Shown one piece after another: positions 1 through 10,892 of a stretch of 64,000 nt of DNA. A program made the translations under genes and the position numbers. This DNA comes from Gracilariopsis chorda (taxonomy: Eukaryota > Rhodophyta > Florideophyceae > Gracilariales > Gracilariaceae): the NCBI GenBank assembly GCA_003194525.1, contig NBIV01000077.1:124001-188000 (forward strand), written 5' to 3'. Under the pieces are notes generated by a model. That model was not told the DNA's origin and made no database searches. It saw only the letters and a program-made list of their open reading frames with translations. Position 1 is the stretch's first letter, and every line of letters begins with the position of its first letter.

Positions 1-3000
1 TGCCTCGCCGTCGTATGGGCGATGACCACTCTGCCCCCCTACCTTATGGGAATTCACTTCACCGTGTACACGGATCATTCCTCATTGAGGTGGTTGATGA
101 ATATCTCCGACCCGTCGGGACGCCTCATGCGCTGGAGACTCCGCCTCGCGGAATATGACTTTCAAGTCATTTATAAAAAGGGCGCGCAGAACCCCCAGGC
201 CGACGCTTTGTCGCGGTTACCCACAAGCGGGGAAGCACTCCCAACGGAGAATGATGAAGTCCCATGTTTCATGGCCATAGACCCGGATGATCCGGAATGT
301 GCCGTCGAGGCTGGGCCAAAAAACTGGGACGAGGATACTGATTTTGACGAACTACTCGTATCGCGAGATGAATCTGAGAACCCGTTACCGGGAAACTTTG
401 TACCGGTATCACCGGAAGAAATGATCCGAGAACAATTCGGCGACCCATTCTGTACGAGGATTCGTGCCCGTCTTAACGGTGGTGAAGATCTCCATTTCGG
501 GGTAAACGACAAAGGCTACCTCGTAAGGAAGGTCGATGCCCGCCCACAGATTGTGGTACCTCATTCCCTGCAGTCGCGGGTGTTACATCTATCACACTAC
601 GCCCCCTTTGGAGGTCACCCAGGTGGGAGGAAACTCTACCTAACCCTGCGAAGGGATTTATATTGGCCCGCCATGGCGGTGGATTGCTACGCAACCGTGC
701 AGTTTTGTAGCGAATGCGCGAAGAATCGCGTCAAGCTCCGCAAAAATGCGAAGAAGATGAAACTATTCCCCGCAAGGGCGCCGCTCGAGTTTATTGCGAT
801 CGATATTCTCGGACCACTACTCACCGCGAAACGTGGAAACAAATTTCTACTTGTCATTACCGACCGCTTTTCTAAGCTGGTACGGACTGTCCCTCTTCGG
901 AGGATAACCGCTCTCACGGTGGCCCAGGCTCTGGTGACGCACTGGATTTTTAGTCTACGGTCCCCCTGTGGAGGTGCTCTCCGATAACGGGAAACAGTTC
1001 TTGAGCAAGTTCTTCCAGGATGTTTGTCGCATCCTGGATGTCAAGAACTTGTTCACGACTACCTACTACCCCCAGTGTAATGGGCAAGTTGAACGGTTTA
1101 ACCGGACGTTACTCGCGGCGTTACGTTCCTACGTCGCAGACCACCCAAAGAACTGGGACATGTACGCTGATGCGGTAACCTACGCGTACAATACGCAGGT
1201 ACACCGGACTACTGGAGTTTCGCCATTCGAGTTGGTTCTATCTAGAACACCCCCGCCTGTGGCGCTGGAACCCCAAGCTACCTTGGACAATTTCCCATCT
1301 GTGGGTATCTACCGGCAGCAATGGAAGCAATGGCTTTCCAAGCTGGTCCCCGCTGCCCGGAAGTCTATGGCACGGGCCCAAGCCGCTTACACGCGGGATT
1401 TTGATGCTCGTTTGCGAGGAAAACCGTCCCCGACTGGGGCGAATAACTACATCTTCATCAGGAAGGAGTACTACAACCCGGAACGGGAGAAGCGCCATAA
1501 ACTCTCGCCTGTGGCAGATGGACCATTCAAGGTCATCTCTGTGAACACCGACACTGTCGTGGTAGAGATGGGCGACACGCACGAACGGATTTCCCGTGAT
1601 CGTGTTGTCCTTGCCCCTCCTCCCTCGTCAGAGGTAGTCCTGGATCCAGGCAACCCCGTTTCTACGGACTCTGCAACACCGGAATCATCCGAGAGTACTA
1701 GGCCTACGGTACTACCACACCCCAGCCGGGGACTCTCAGACCTACCGACCCTGTCGGGTTCACCGGCTCAGCCGGGTAATTCGGGCCTCTCAGCGCCCGC
1801 CCCTACCACGCCCGCCCCATTGGCGCGCATTTATACCCGCCAAGCGGGGAATGTTATCCCTTATCCCGCCGCTCCGTCTAAGGAGGGGGAGGAGAACACT
1901 CGTTTTAGAGGAACGATATTGCCTTCGCAACGGGAAACACACCGTAAAATAGGGAACACTGACCGGGGAGCACGGAGTATGTCACGCGACACTAATCCCC
2001 CGTTCCCGGGCAGTGCTGTGCAACAGGAACCAGACGCGCAGGCCCCGCAAAAGCGGCAAATACACCGTTTGTCACGGGAAAACGAGAAGCATCCCTCCAA
2101 TAACGCAGCAGCGGAAATGCAATCGCCCGATCCATCCCCGGATGCATCGCCACAAACGCGGAAAATATACCGTGCTACACGGGAAGTTGAAGCGCAACTA
2201 CCGCACACCCCTGTCAGGGAAGGATCCCCGATAAGGGAGTATGGTGACGATTGCCCCCAATCCCCTGAGCAGGGCGATGCGTCGAAGCCGCCGTTGGCGC
2301 AAGTCCCCGCGGAAGTGGTTCAATCAGGTCGATCAGACCCACGCCTTGCGGAGAAGAGGCGCCCAGATACACCAGCGCCACTGGGAAATCCCCACACCCA
2401 ACCTGGGGAAAAAGGCAGCCAAGCCGCAGCCGAAGCTTCAGGCCCTGGCCCGCAAGCGCCGGAAACGCCTCCCGTCGTCGACGGAATTGAAGCCCCCGTT
2501 CCGGGGAATAATTTGCGCCACCTCCTGCAACGCTGCGGGGAAGAATCGAGGAACTCGGAAAAAGCGCACGCCATCGCACGCTCGAAACAGGTCATAACGG
2601 ACGCTGCTCCTCCGCGTGGAGACGGTTCACCGCACTTAGCGGCCAAGCCCCTGAAAAGGGTGTCATTGGCACCTGCCCGGCACCCCCCAAAGGGGAATTT
2701 TGACCAAAATACCGGTGTACCGGAGTTAGCCCCAGGCAACCCGTCAGTAGCCGGGGACACCACGGCATCGCCGGAACGTAGGTGCAGAGCGCTCGTGCGC
2801 CTGGCAGGGAGGCGGTTTGCCACCCAATCACCGTGTCGCACGGGACCCCCCAGGGGATTGTGGAAATGCCGATTCCGCAGGAGCGGTCATCTTCCCACAA
2901 ACTCGCAGTTCGTGAGCTCAACCGCGAAGGCGGAGCCAAAGTCCCCCATCGACTGGCGGTTCGCCCGCAATACCGCGAAAGCGGAAATGAACCTGCCCCA

Positions 3001-3347
3001 ATGGGGAATGACTTGCCGATGAAAACCGTGGCACCACACACCCTCTTGAGGGATATCTTCCCGCATGAGCAGCGGCCGCTATCACAGCGCACGGCAACGC
3101 CAGAGTTATCGCCGAACATCTGGTAAGGGACATTATACCGCACAGCGGGCAGCCCCCGCAAGGAAGTACAACCACCAACCGGCACGGCCGGCAGGTCTAC
3201 GAACGAGAGTTCGTAGTAGACCGACTTGTCGGACACACATGGGACCAGGGTGGTATTCTACAGTACCGCGTCCGCTGGTACGGGTACGACCCCAGTGGGG
3301 ATACGTGGGAGCCAATTGAACACCTCCCACGGTCGCAGGTCGTGTGA
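1..3347 (+). mobile_element. pol 3' half of chromovirus 1: RNase H, integrase, extension, chromodomain
   Basis: This stretch encodes the end of RNase H, the HHCC integrase module and the integrase core with the typical segments VLSDNGKQF and NGQVERFNR. After the GPY/F region (KLSPVADGPFKVI) comes an unusual extension of roughly 450 residues rich in Pro, Ser, Glu and Arg, containing several loose copies of an R-x-I-[YH]-R-x-[ST]-R-E-like motif (about 2050-2200). The chromodomain follows (RVRWYGYDPSGDTWEPIEHL, about 3259-3327); in chromoviruses this module steers integration to marked chromatin. The reverse transcriptase lies outside the window. I did not assess whether the element could still move. 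Confidence 0.85.
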
Positions 3348-3598
3348 TACCACCGTCAAACGGGAACTGCAGCTCCAGCCATGCTGGTAAATGCCCAAGT
3401 TGGGGAACGTTGCCGCGCGAACGGAGGGCGATAGGAAACGATAACAAGGCAAGGTCCGTCGAAGACGGGGAACGCAAACGAGAATCACCGTTCTAAACGG
3501 GAAATTTTATTCAGGGGAGCAGCTAGCTCCCCACAATACTACACTACACTAACTGGCATAGCCAGGGAAAGAAGAACCAGGAAACTGGACTAGAGGTT

Positions 3599-5365
3599 TC
3601 ACTCACCCCCATCGTTCGGGGCGTAACCACCAGCGAGGCGGTAGGCCAACGCGTCCGCCATGGTGGTGACATCCCCCGATACCTCGGCAGCGCTCAGACC
3701 GGCACCCCGGAGAAAACGTGTGATGATCTCGTTTTCATTCGCCGTCACTCCGCTGGGGATAGAAGGTCCGGCACTTGCCGCCGAAGGGTCAGCAGCCGGC
3801 TCGGCCGGAGATGCCTCCTCTGGGAAAGCTTCCGCGCTAGCGCCGGTTTCCTCTACGTCCATCTCCCCGGGTTCTTCCGGTTCGTTATCGACCATTGGGT
3901 CATCCCCACCGTATGCGCGGTAGTAGTCGTCAGAATCGACGTACCCAACAGGGTGGTCTTCCGGCACATGCCGGGGCGTATCGCAAAGCTCGCGCGCCTC
4001 CTCGGAGGAAATCTCCCGGAACTCCCAGGGGTCGAAGTAGATAAAATCCCCCGCAAGGGCGGTGTTTCTACCGAGTCCCGGGCCACCAGTGTTACCGCTG
4101 CCGCCATCCAGACGACCGCTTTGATCCAGCGGGACCTCACTCCAGCTAACGCTGTCGATGTACCCAAGTAATTGGAGGACCTCTTCATTGTTGGCCTGGC
4201 CCCCAAGGGGGATGCGAAGATCCAGGTTTCGGATCGCTGCCCGCACACGCGGTTGAAGGAACCAGAGACGATACTGGTCGTACGCCTCGTTGAGGATATA
4301 AGCCGCAGTGCGGGCCGCCCACTCCGAAACCACTACGGACCACAACCCCGACCGGGGATCCTGCATGAGCAGCGAAACGAGGTACGTAAGTACCGGCGGG
4401 AGTTCTATGTAGCACCCCCGGCAGGCTTCGTGGAAGCGCCACCACTCGGGGAGTGCTACATACCGACCTAGTCGGTGAGGCGGCGCAATCCGCTCTATCT
4501 CCACGTTCTGGTACGGGATGAAATACCCGAATCGGGATCGCCAACGCCGCTCGTAGCGGATGAAGTTTTGGAGAAAGTTGAACAGGTATTGCCGGGGAAG
4601 GTACCTGAACTCCGCCCGAATAATCGGTCGCTCCCAACAAAGGGCTTCTTGCCGCGCTGCGGGGAAATTCCTCCAAGCGAGGGTCTCGAGGCGGAACAGG
4701 TTCTCGCCGTACCCAACTTCCCCGCGAGTGTGGAAGTAGCTAACGTCGAAGCCAAACTCCGGTGGGACCGGTACGTCGAATGGAGCCCGGCTCTGCCGTT
4801 GGTATGCCATGCGCGTCAACGCGGTCTGCGCCGCAGCGACGGTCTCGCCCGAATTCCTTCGGAGGTGGTGACGCGGAATCGCAATCCGGTGACGCCAATC
4901 CCACGATGTGGTGACTGCTCTGGGCAGATCCCCCGGAAGGGTGTCTGAGCCATCCGCATAAGCGGTGACCAAGCCCTCATTGAGGACAGCGACCGGGTGA
5001 AACCACGGGGCAAGGCGCAGGCGCGACGCGTGATTCTGATTCATCGGGTTGAGCCCCACCAGGGTGTTGTAGGTTGGCCAGTTGGACACCACCGAAGGTG
5101 GTAGTGCGAAGGGATGGTCGGCTGCAGCAGCCATATTCCCCGGTTGTACCGGATGTCGATCGCCCTGAGGCAGGGGAACTGACCGGAAACCGGTGGTGTA
5201 TCGCCCGAGAAGCCTCGGCGGTTGGCTGTGGTTGTTGATATTGTTGTCGTCGTTCATTTTTCCATTTTGGAGGGTGGCTGTTGTTGTCGTTTGTGTGCTT
5301 GATGACTCTGGTGCAGAGGGATTTACCGGAGAACCGGAGACAAAGCACGCGCTTTTATCACCCAT
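3599..5365 (-). CDS. minus-strand accessory protein of chromovirus 1, 588 aa, unknown function
   Basis: A complete 588-codon frame runs against pol, between the chromodomain and the polypurine tract. I recognise no known domain. The first 60 residues are Thr/Gln/Asn-rich; residues 60-400 are a compact, Trp/Tyr/Arg-rich globular-looking region; residues 445-550 are acidic and Pro/Ala-rich. Residues 445-448 read DPWE, and around residues 467-485 there is PED-H-P-x-G followed by a S-D-D-Y motif. Both recur in the same relative place on the minus strand of the second chromovirus (63307 to the window end), which argues for a real, conserved protein rather than a chance frame. There is no signal peptide or membrane segment. 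It could be an accessory or regulatory protein of the element; its function is not known to me. Confidence 0.75.
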   Translation of the reverse strand: MGDKSACFVSGSPVNPSAPESSSTQTTTTATLQNGKMNDDNNINNHSQPPRLLGRYTTGFRSVPLPQGDRHPVQPGNMAAAADHPFALPPSVVSNWPTYNTLVGLNPMNQNHASRLRLAPWFHPVAVLNEGLVTAYADGSDTLPGDLPRAVTTSWDWRHRIAIPRHHLRRNSGETVAAAQTALTRMAYQRQSRAPFDVPVPPEFGFDVSYFHTRGEVGYGENLFRLETLAWRNFPAARQEALCWERPIIRAEFRYLPRQYLFNFLQNFIRYERRWRSRFGYFIPYQNVEIERIAPPHRLGRYVALPEWWRFHEACRGCYIELPPVLTYLVSLLMQDPRSGLWSVVVSEWAARTAAYILNEAYDQYRLWFLQPRVRAAIRNLDLRIPLGGQANNEEVLQLLGYIDSVSWSEVPLDQSGRLDGGSGNTGGPGLGRNTALAGDFIYFDPWEFREISSEEARELCDTPRHVPEDHPVGYVDSDDYYRAYGGDDPMVDNEPEEPGEMDVEETGASAEAFPEEASPAEPAADPSAASAGPSIPSGVTANENEIITRFLRGAGLSAAEVSGDVTTMADALAYRLAGGYAPNDGGE

Positions 5366-5409
5366 TTTAGTCTGGGAATCCTCCGCGTCCGCGGTCGTTT
5401 TCCCGTCTT

Positions 5410-5420
5410 AGGGGGGGGAT
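5410..5420 (+). other. polypurine tract of chromovirus 1
   Basis: A run of G with flanking A lies directly before the 3' LTR start (TGAAGTGC at 5422). This is the position and composition expected for the plus-strand primer of reverse transcription. Confidence 0.7.
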
Positions 5421-5421
5421 A

Positions 5422-6248
5422 TGAAGTGCAACGCCCTCAGGGAGGGATTCCTGGTACTTGATCTTTTTCCCGATATTATCGGTTGTGTAGTGTGTATATG
5501 AACTACGCCCCACAATGGTGGGTATGGACACGTGGGACACGGTTTTGGGTCAATTGGCGGTTGGCCACAGTAGTGGATATTGCCACGAAATGTGGAGTAT
5601 TTTAGTTAATATTATTTATTATTTTCACACCCATTTCTGGGAAGCTAGTACTTAGTGCGACGGCGCACTGCCGTCGCACCAGTAAACCTTCCCCAACAAG
5701 GGACCCCAACCTGGGGAATTGGCTCTGGTTGTTACCGCTTGCGCGCGTGCTCTACTCCTCCTTGGAGGAAAACGCCGTGAACCACGGGACATCTAACCCC
5801 CTTGCACATCTAAAGGGACCCATCACTAGGAGTATAATTGCTTCAATTGCATTGGTGTTTCGCCCTGTATAGGGAGTCCTGTCCACCGGCATCGCCGTAT
5901 CTGTTCGTCGCTCTCGCGACTCACTTCGTCCTCTCTTCCTCCTCTTCGCCCTTCCTTCTTCCCCTTTTTAGGGTAGCACCTCCCGCTATCCGCGGCCCTC
6001 GTGTGCGCATCCGCTCACACACCCCCACTCACGTGGAAACATACCTCTACTGAGGATCACACCCCGCTCACGCGGATACCGATTCTTCGCCTTCACCTCC
6101 CTGCGTGAGTCGCGACAGGTGTCCCTGGTCTTACAAACCGGCTTCGCCGTGACCCCTCTGGGAGGGCTCTACCCAACTGGGTTCACCTCGTGAGAGGAAG
6201 ATCCCGAACGTCTTTCGGTGTTTTTCCCCTTTGGGGCATTGCACCACA
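5422..6248 (+). repeat. 3' LTR of chromovirus 1 (827 bp)
   Basis: It starts TGAAGTGCAA and ends GCATTGCACCACA, so it has TG...CA ends. Its boundaries are supported by two related copies elsewhere in the window, both on the minus strand (25239-26092 and 26683-27585), which share start, end and internal blocks such as the segment reading GAGAGGAAGATCCCGAACGT. It contains an AT-rich block (about 5605-5630), an 8-bp-stem hairpin (arms GCGACGGC/GCCGTCGC, about 5657-5677) and many smaller hairpins. The promoter and polyadenylation signals of the element should lie here. Confidence 0.85.
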
Positions 6249-8520
6249 ACTGCGAGGTGATATCAGGGCAGCTGTGCCTTATCATACCCCAGTGGGTGGA
6301 ACCCGCGCTTCTGAATTTTAGAGCGCAGGCAAGATATGCAAGAACCAGTTCCGTTCCGAATGTCATTTCTGATTCCTTTCCACCAATAACCATCATGGCG
6401 AAGCGTTTTAAAGAATTTTGCTTCGCCAAAGTGTCCGAAGCCATGGGCACGCTCAACCAATGAGTTTCTATCCTCATCAGTCTCTGGTGCAGTCGGGAGA
6501 CAGTGAGGCGTGCAAGGGTATCGAACGCAATCTTCCGTATCAAAGCACCTGCCAGATAATTGTGAGAACCGGGTAGGTGCACGATGCGGAAGATAAGTTC
6601 AATTATGTGGTCAAACCATCGTGCAATCATCGAATTCACTGTATGCTGAGTGTGAAGGAATGTAAGCGCACGGTGGTCGGTGTACAATGTGGTACAGCCA
6701 GTTGTAGGCACAAAGTCCGTAAAATAGGACTTTTAGATTCGGCTCAACAGATGGGTTCCAATCGGTGGTGAAATCCCTTATATAGGAGCGGCGACCAGGC
6801 GAATCCTGAAAGTAGATCTGCAAGCACCAAGCGGAAAGTGGGTTAATTGGGCAGACGATAATCCTATAGGCGTTGCTATTAGACGCGCTGAGTATCGGCG
6901 GCTTAGAAACCACACCTAGAGGAGGACGTAATAGTGTAATCGAATGTGAGTATCAGGAGGTTGAACCAGACGAACTAGAAAAAGCCTCGACGGTGCTTGG
7001 TGTACTTCTCCGGAGGTGGAGCTTCCAGCTATGCACTATATACAGTGCCAAGAGCTGACTCCGACAGAAAATATCCACTGCACCCTACAAAAATCTAAGT
7101 TAGGATATTCTATCTACTAGAATTACAATCTGCAGGAAGGATTCATCTGGAGTGGTGTGCTACGTGGCACCAGTAGAAGATACAGATATTCCATTAGGAA
7201 TCTTCCGTAACAGCCTATCCTTAGGAGCATATATATTACCGACCGTACTACATACTGGAGGAATCTCTTTCCGAGCAGGTAGCACAGGAACTTGTCCAAT
7301 GCCCATACTATGGCAAGCGGTTCTTTCTTTTTCGCACCGTAGTTGGTTTCCGAGTTTGACAGAGATCGCGGCGCAAAAGCTATAAAGCAGCGATCTTTTC
7401 CTTTTGGCTTCTGTCCGATCCACGCTCCAAGTCCAATATATGAAGCATCGGTGCCAACCAAGTATTCCTTGTCATCCAATGGGTATGCAAGAGTAACCTC
7501 CTCTGCCATTATCTTCTTGATTTCTTCAAAAGCTTTGCTTCTTTCCATAGTCCACTGCAGTGGACCCCTGCCCTTTCTACGGACGTCGAGGGGCTTGGAA
7601 ATGTGCGAGAACCTTGGGATGAACTAAGAAGAGTAGTTGGCTGCACCAAGGAAGCTTAGCAACTGTCTCATTGTCTATGGTCGTTCCCAGATGGAGATGG
7701 TTTCAACCTTGGCTGGGCCTTTCTGAATACCGTCACCAGTGACGATAAAGCCTAACAGTCGTGCTTTCCGTCGACCAAACCGACAATTGTTCACTCTATT
7801 AAGAATGTTCCAGTTGTTCAATATGTCTATGAAGTGCTAGACGTGCTCTGTGTGCTCTGCTTTGATGGAGGCGAAGACGATAATGTCTTCAATGTACACA
7901 GCAACATAGGGCACGTCGTAATATATCTTTTCCATGGGGTGTTGGAACTTAGCAGACATGGTTTTGATTCCGAACGGTGCGGGGCGCATGCCATAGTGTG
8001 TGCCCCTTTTAAAGTGGCCGCACGGGTCACATCGACGAAATCTTGCAATTCAGCGTCCAGACCATGGATTAGAACAGCGACTAGCAACTCGTCGTCATCA
8101 CGATGACCAGTTCCGGCCATAGAGCTAGTGAACCTGTGGCTATATACCTGCACGGACTCCAAACGCTTCTGGGAAATATTCATGAGGTAACGAATCAGAT
8201 TGTCTCTGATCGCAGGAGACTCTAAGTGGTGAAGAAACTTCGCTTGCAGGTCCTGCCAGCTTGCCAACAAGGTCACTCTCTGCTGATTGGCCATCGAATC
8301 TGTTCAGAGTCGCTAGCAGCTCTGAGTACCATCCGTACTGAAGCACCTCGTGCGCCTCCAACAGCACTTTGGATTTGCCAAGGAACTGAAACGGATCTTT
8401 TATTGCCGTAGATTTGCTTTCCTTGAAAGAAGGCAGCACTGGTATGCGGTAGCTCAATTCACTGCTGCGGCCCAGTCGAACAGGACCGGTATGCACGCTC
8501 TCTGACGCCGCAAGCAACTT
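6249..8520 (-). mobile_element. older, heavily decayed Ty3/gypsy element, minus strand
   Basis: On the minus strand, from about 8517 down, there is a retrotransposon capsid-like region (WQDLQAKFLHHL, about 8000-8290), a short piece of reverse transcriptase around the catalytic motif (about 7850-7990), the RNase H start (GTDASYIGLGAWIGQK, about 7400-7470) and further RNase H plus an integrase zinc-binding piece (HGFGHFGEAKF and CISCLRSK, about 6260-6450). The copy is much shorter than a full element and broken in many places (well over five). Its downstream part is cut at 6248/6249 by chromovirus 1, so it is older than that insertion. It lacks a visible chromodomain and is not closely related to chromovirus 1. 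Confidence 0.8.
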
Positions 8521-9060
8521 TTGAGTTGTCTCGATTCGCTTCTCGGCCGTTTTTACCAGTGCGATAATGTCACGTCGCTATTCTTCTACTTCTTTGAGGC
8601 GTTTATCAAATTCCACCTTTCTGGTGCAATCCAAGTTAGTGAGATCAACACGCGAAAGCTCGTAAAACTCCACCTCCATCTTAATAAAAGACGCAGATCA
8701 GTTGTACATTTCCAGCTGCTGTCGCTGCAGCAATTGGGTTAAAGAAAGCGCAGCGTTTCCTTCCATCTTTCTGACGTAGTGCTGAAATGAAGTAGTTTGG
8801 TCGATTGAAAAAAATTTGGTAGCTCGTACCAGAGCGATGAAGGCAAAAGAGGAGTTCAATCAGACACCTGCCGGTCTTTTCGCGTTTATTGGCCGCACCA
8901 TCCGTCAGCCTTGAAGTACTGCTGAAGGTGGTCCAGGATGTCAGAAACAGCGTGGCCTGTACATCTCTAACTAATGGAGTATCCATACAGAAACTAAGAA
9001 CCACATACTCGTAGCCGTTGTCAGTAAAGAACATGATCTAGAACACGTATTTAAACAGTT
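8521..9060. other. no recognisable gene
   Basis: A 117-codon minus-strand frame (8681-9034) is present but I find no motif or composition that supports it. It may be residue of the flanking retroelements. Confidence 0.5.
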
Positions 9061-9061
9061 G

Positions 9062-9310
9062 TCAGTCAATCATATCATCTTGGACTCCAGCCACGTCCGT
9101 TATGACTGACAATGAGGTGGCCACAGCGTTCGACACGACCCCGAGGCTTTTCTTCGCAAGGTCGTCGGCGGCCTCGTTTTGCGGTAGCCCACAGTGTCCT
9201 GGTACCCAAACCATTTTACAGTGACTATAGTTTGTTAGCAATGTCATGCATTCAGAGATATCCTGAAGCACGGGGGTGTTCGGGTCGACTGATAAGGTGT
9301 TGTTCGTAGA
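9062..9310 (-). mobile_element. fragment of a non-LTR (LINE) RNase H domain
   Basis: The minus strand reads ...KMVWVPGHCGLPQNEAADD..., the conserved C-terminal signature of the RNase H domain found in I-, Jockey- and related LINEs (WVPGHxGxxxNExAD). The Asp at the end of this motif is a catalytic residue of the family. Only about 80 residues are visible; no reverse transcriptase or endonuclease is next to it, so this is a short orphan fragment. A bacterial-type or host RNase H is less likely given the WVPGHCG wording. Confidence 0.7.
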
Positions 9311-10261
9311 TTTCTGACTATGAGAAGAGGCAGAGGTACTGGGTCAAGCGGTAAAGCTTAGCAGTTAACATTTTATCCTTTATTCTCTCCTACACTGGCA
9401 GCTTGGAGATAGCATAGTAGAGAGATAAACACATGATATACTGTAGAGATTTCTCAAAAGGCGGGAAATCATTACAAGTTGACGGGAATTTGATGAGGTC
9501 GTGTACTCTTTATGAGAATGTAGTGACAAAGCACACGAAGAGCTTCATGCATGTTCTGCCAGCCTAGAACTTCCAGAATAAGAAACGTAGCTGGTTCTGG
9601 AATATTTCGTTGTTCCTGGAAGCAGATACGTGTAGAAAAGTTGCCGCAAGACTCCTTTTCAGACAAACAAAGAGCTGGTTTTATTCTCATCACCTAGAGG
9701 TTTTCCGTCTCTCATGGACTAGATATTTCAAACCCCAACAGGTTTCCATGAAACACATTGCCTGACTTCTAATATGCTGTGCGCTGCAACTCGCATCAAT
9801 GTGTACGATTCAATCGATATTTCTCTAAGCACATTCCATGTGAGAGAACGTAAACTATTGCATATCCACCCCCTTCAAACATCGGTTCACGAAACAAGAA
9901 GCTTCCACAAATACGAGAATGGAAAGCGAAACTTTATGGTCATCATTCTACGTAGATGTGCCGATCTATTGCCTTGTTTTAAAATGTCTGTATAGGTTGT
10001 GTCATCTGTCATATAGGCCGATCTCTGTGACAGGTTCTTACTGTGCTAAGGACATTGTGACCCATCCCTTCATCTCCCGCCCCCTCTACCAAATGTGCGT
10101 GTGTATGTTTATATGGGCGGCGTTCCTAGTTCCAAGACAGCGATACTGTAGAGATCGGTCTACGAAAACCCCCTCTGATTCTGGATACACTACAAGCAGC
10201 TTCTCTGACCATCTTCTAACTACTCTATCTCAACACCCCACTCTTAATGATTTTCTCGTGT
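9311..10261. other. no recognisable gene
   Basis: Short frames only, none with a recognisable motif or a convincing composition. No clear repeat was seen here. Confidence 0.5.
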
Positions 10262-10432
10262 ATTAGGGGGTATTGTTGACTTACGGAAGGAGTTGCGCCA
10301 CAAAATCGCATTCCACGCCCCAGTTTGCACATCCAAAACGCCCATTTGGTGCAACGCCCCCTACCATTTAAAAAGAATCAGCAGCAGCAGCAGCACCAAA
10401 GCTTTCTGATTACTGGCTGTCACTTCCATAAT

Positions 10433-10501
10433 GACTGCAGTGCCAGCAAGTTACACAAGGCAACTTGTCGTGCTTTCTCATAATAGGCTGGCACTGCAGT
10501 C
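10433..10501. repeat. 15-bp perfect inverted repeat
   Basis: GACTGCAGTGCCAGC at 10433-10447 is the exact reverse complement of 10487-10501, with a 39-bp spacer. It lies in the first copy of the tandem unit; the second copy contains several related CTGCAGTGCCAGCC pieces in both orientations, suggesting a fold-back element within the repeat. Confidence 0.75.
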
Positions 10502-10858
10502 AATTTAGGAACCTAAACTCAAACAGTTACGGCTCCACATACTCTAGGCGTCGCAGTCCCCCGTGATTCTACGAGTGTTATTGCGAGCACAAGCGAGCAA
10601 AATGCTCGGAGACCCTCCGAACGCTACTAAACACACAAAGCTACAAAAACAACGCGGCGCGCAGCGCCCCCCACGGCCGAAGGCCGTTTCCACTTGTTAT
10701 CAGGTAGTCTTCCATCTCAACACCACACCGTACGATAATGATTTACACATGCATGAGGGGGTGTTGTCGATTGACGGGAGGCGTTGCGCCAAAAAATTTC
10801 CTTGCACGCCCTGTTCAGTGCATGCAATTTTTTCACGCCTCCCCGCCAATCAAAACGT

Positions 10859-10859
10859 T

Positions 10860-10890
<31 letters not shown>
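10859..10890. repeat. CAG microsatellite, about 10 units
   Basis: Uninterrupted CAG repeats, preceded by a shorter CAG run at about 10379-10395 in the first copy of the tandem unit. Length polymorphism between individuals is likely. Confidence 0.9.

Positions 10891-10892
<2 letters not shown>

Larger units (their letters stand above)
1..6248 (+). mobile_element. Ty3/gypsy chromovirus 1, 3' part, cut by window edge
   Basis: A long-terminal-repeat element enters from the left edge already inside pol. In order it shows RNase H (TDHSSLRWL, about 75-150), an integrase zinc-binding region (His-His-Cys-Cys, about 590-720), the integrase catalytic core (about 780-1230), a GPY/F-like module (about 1440-1620), a long Pro/Ser-rich extension, a chromodomain (about 3198-3344), a minus-strand frame of 588 codons, a polypurine tract (5410-5420) and the 3' LTR (5422-6248). 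The chromodomain and this order place it among chromoviruses of the Metaviridae. It has very few visible breaks in this part and looks the youngest gypsy copy in the window. Its right end lies inside an older gypsy element, so it inserted later. Confidence 0.9.
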
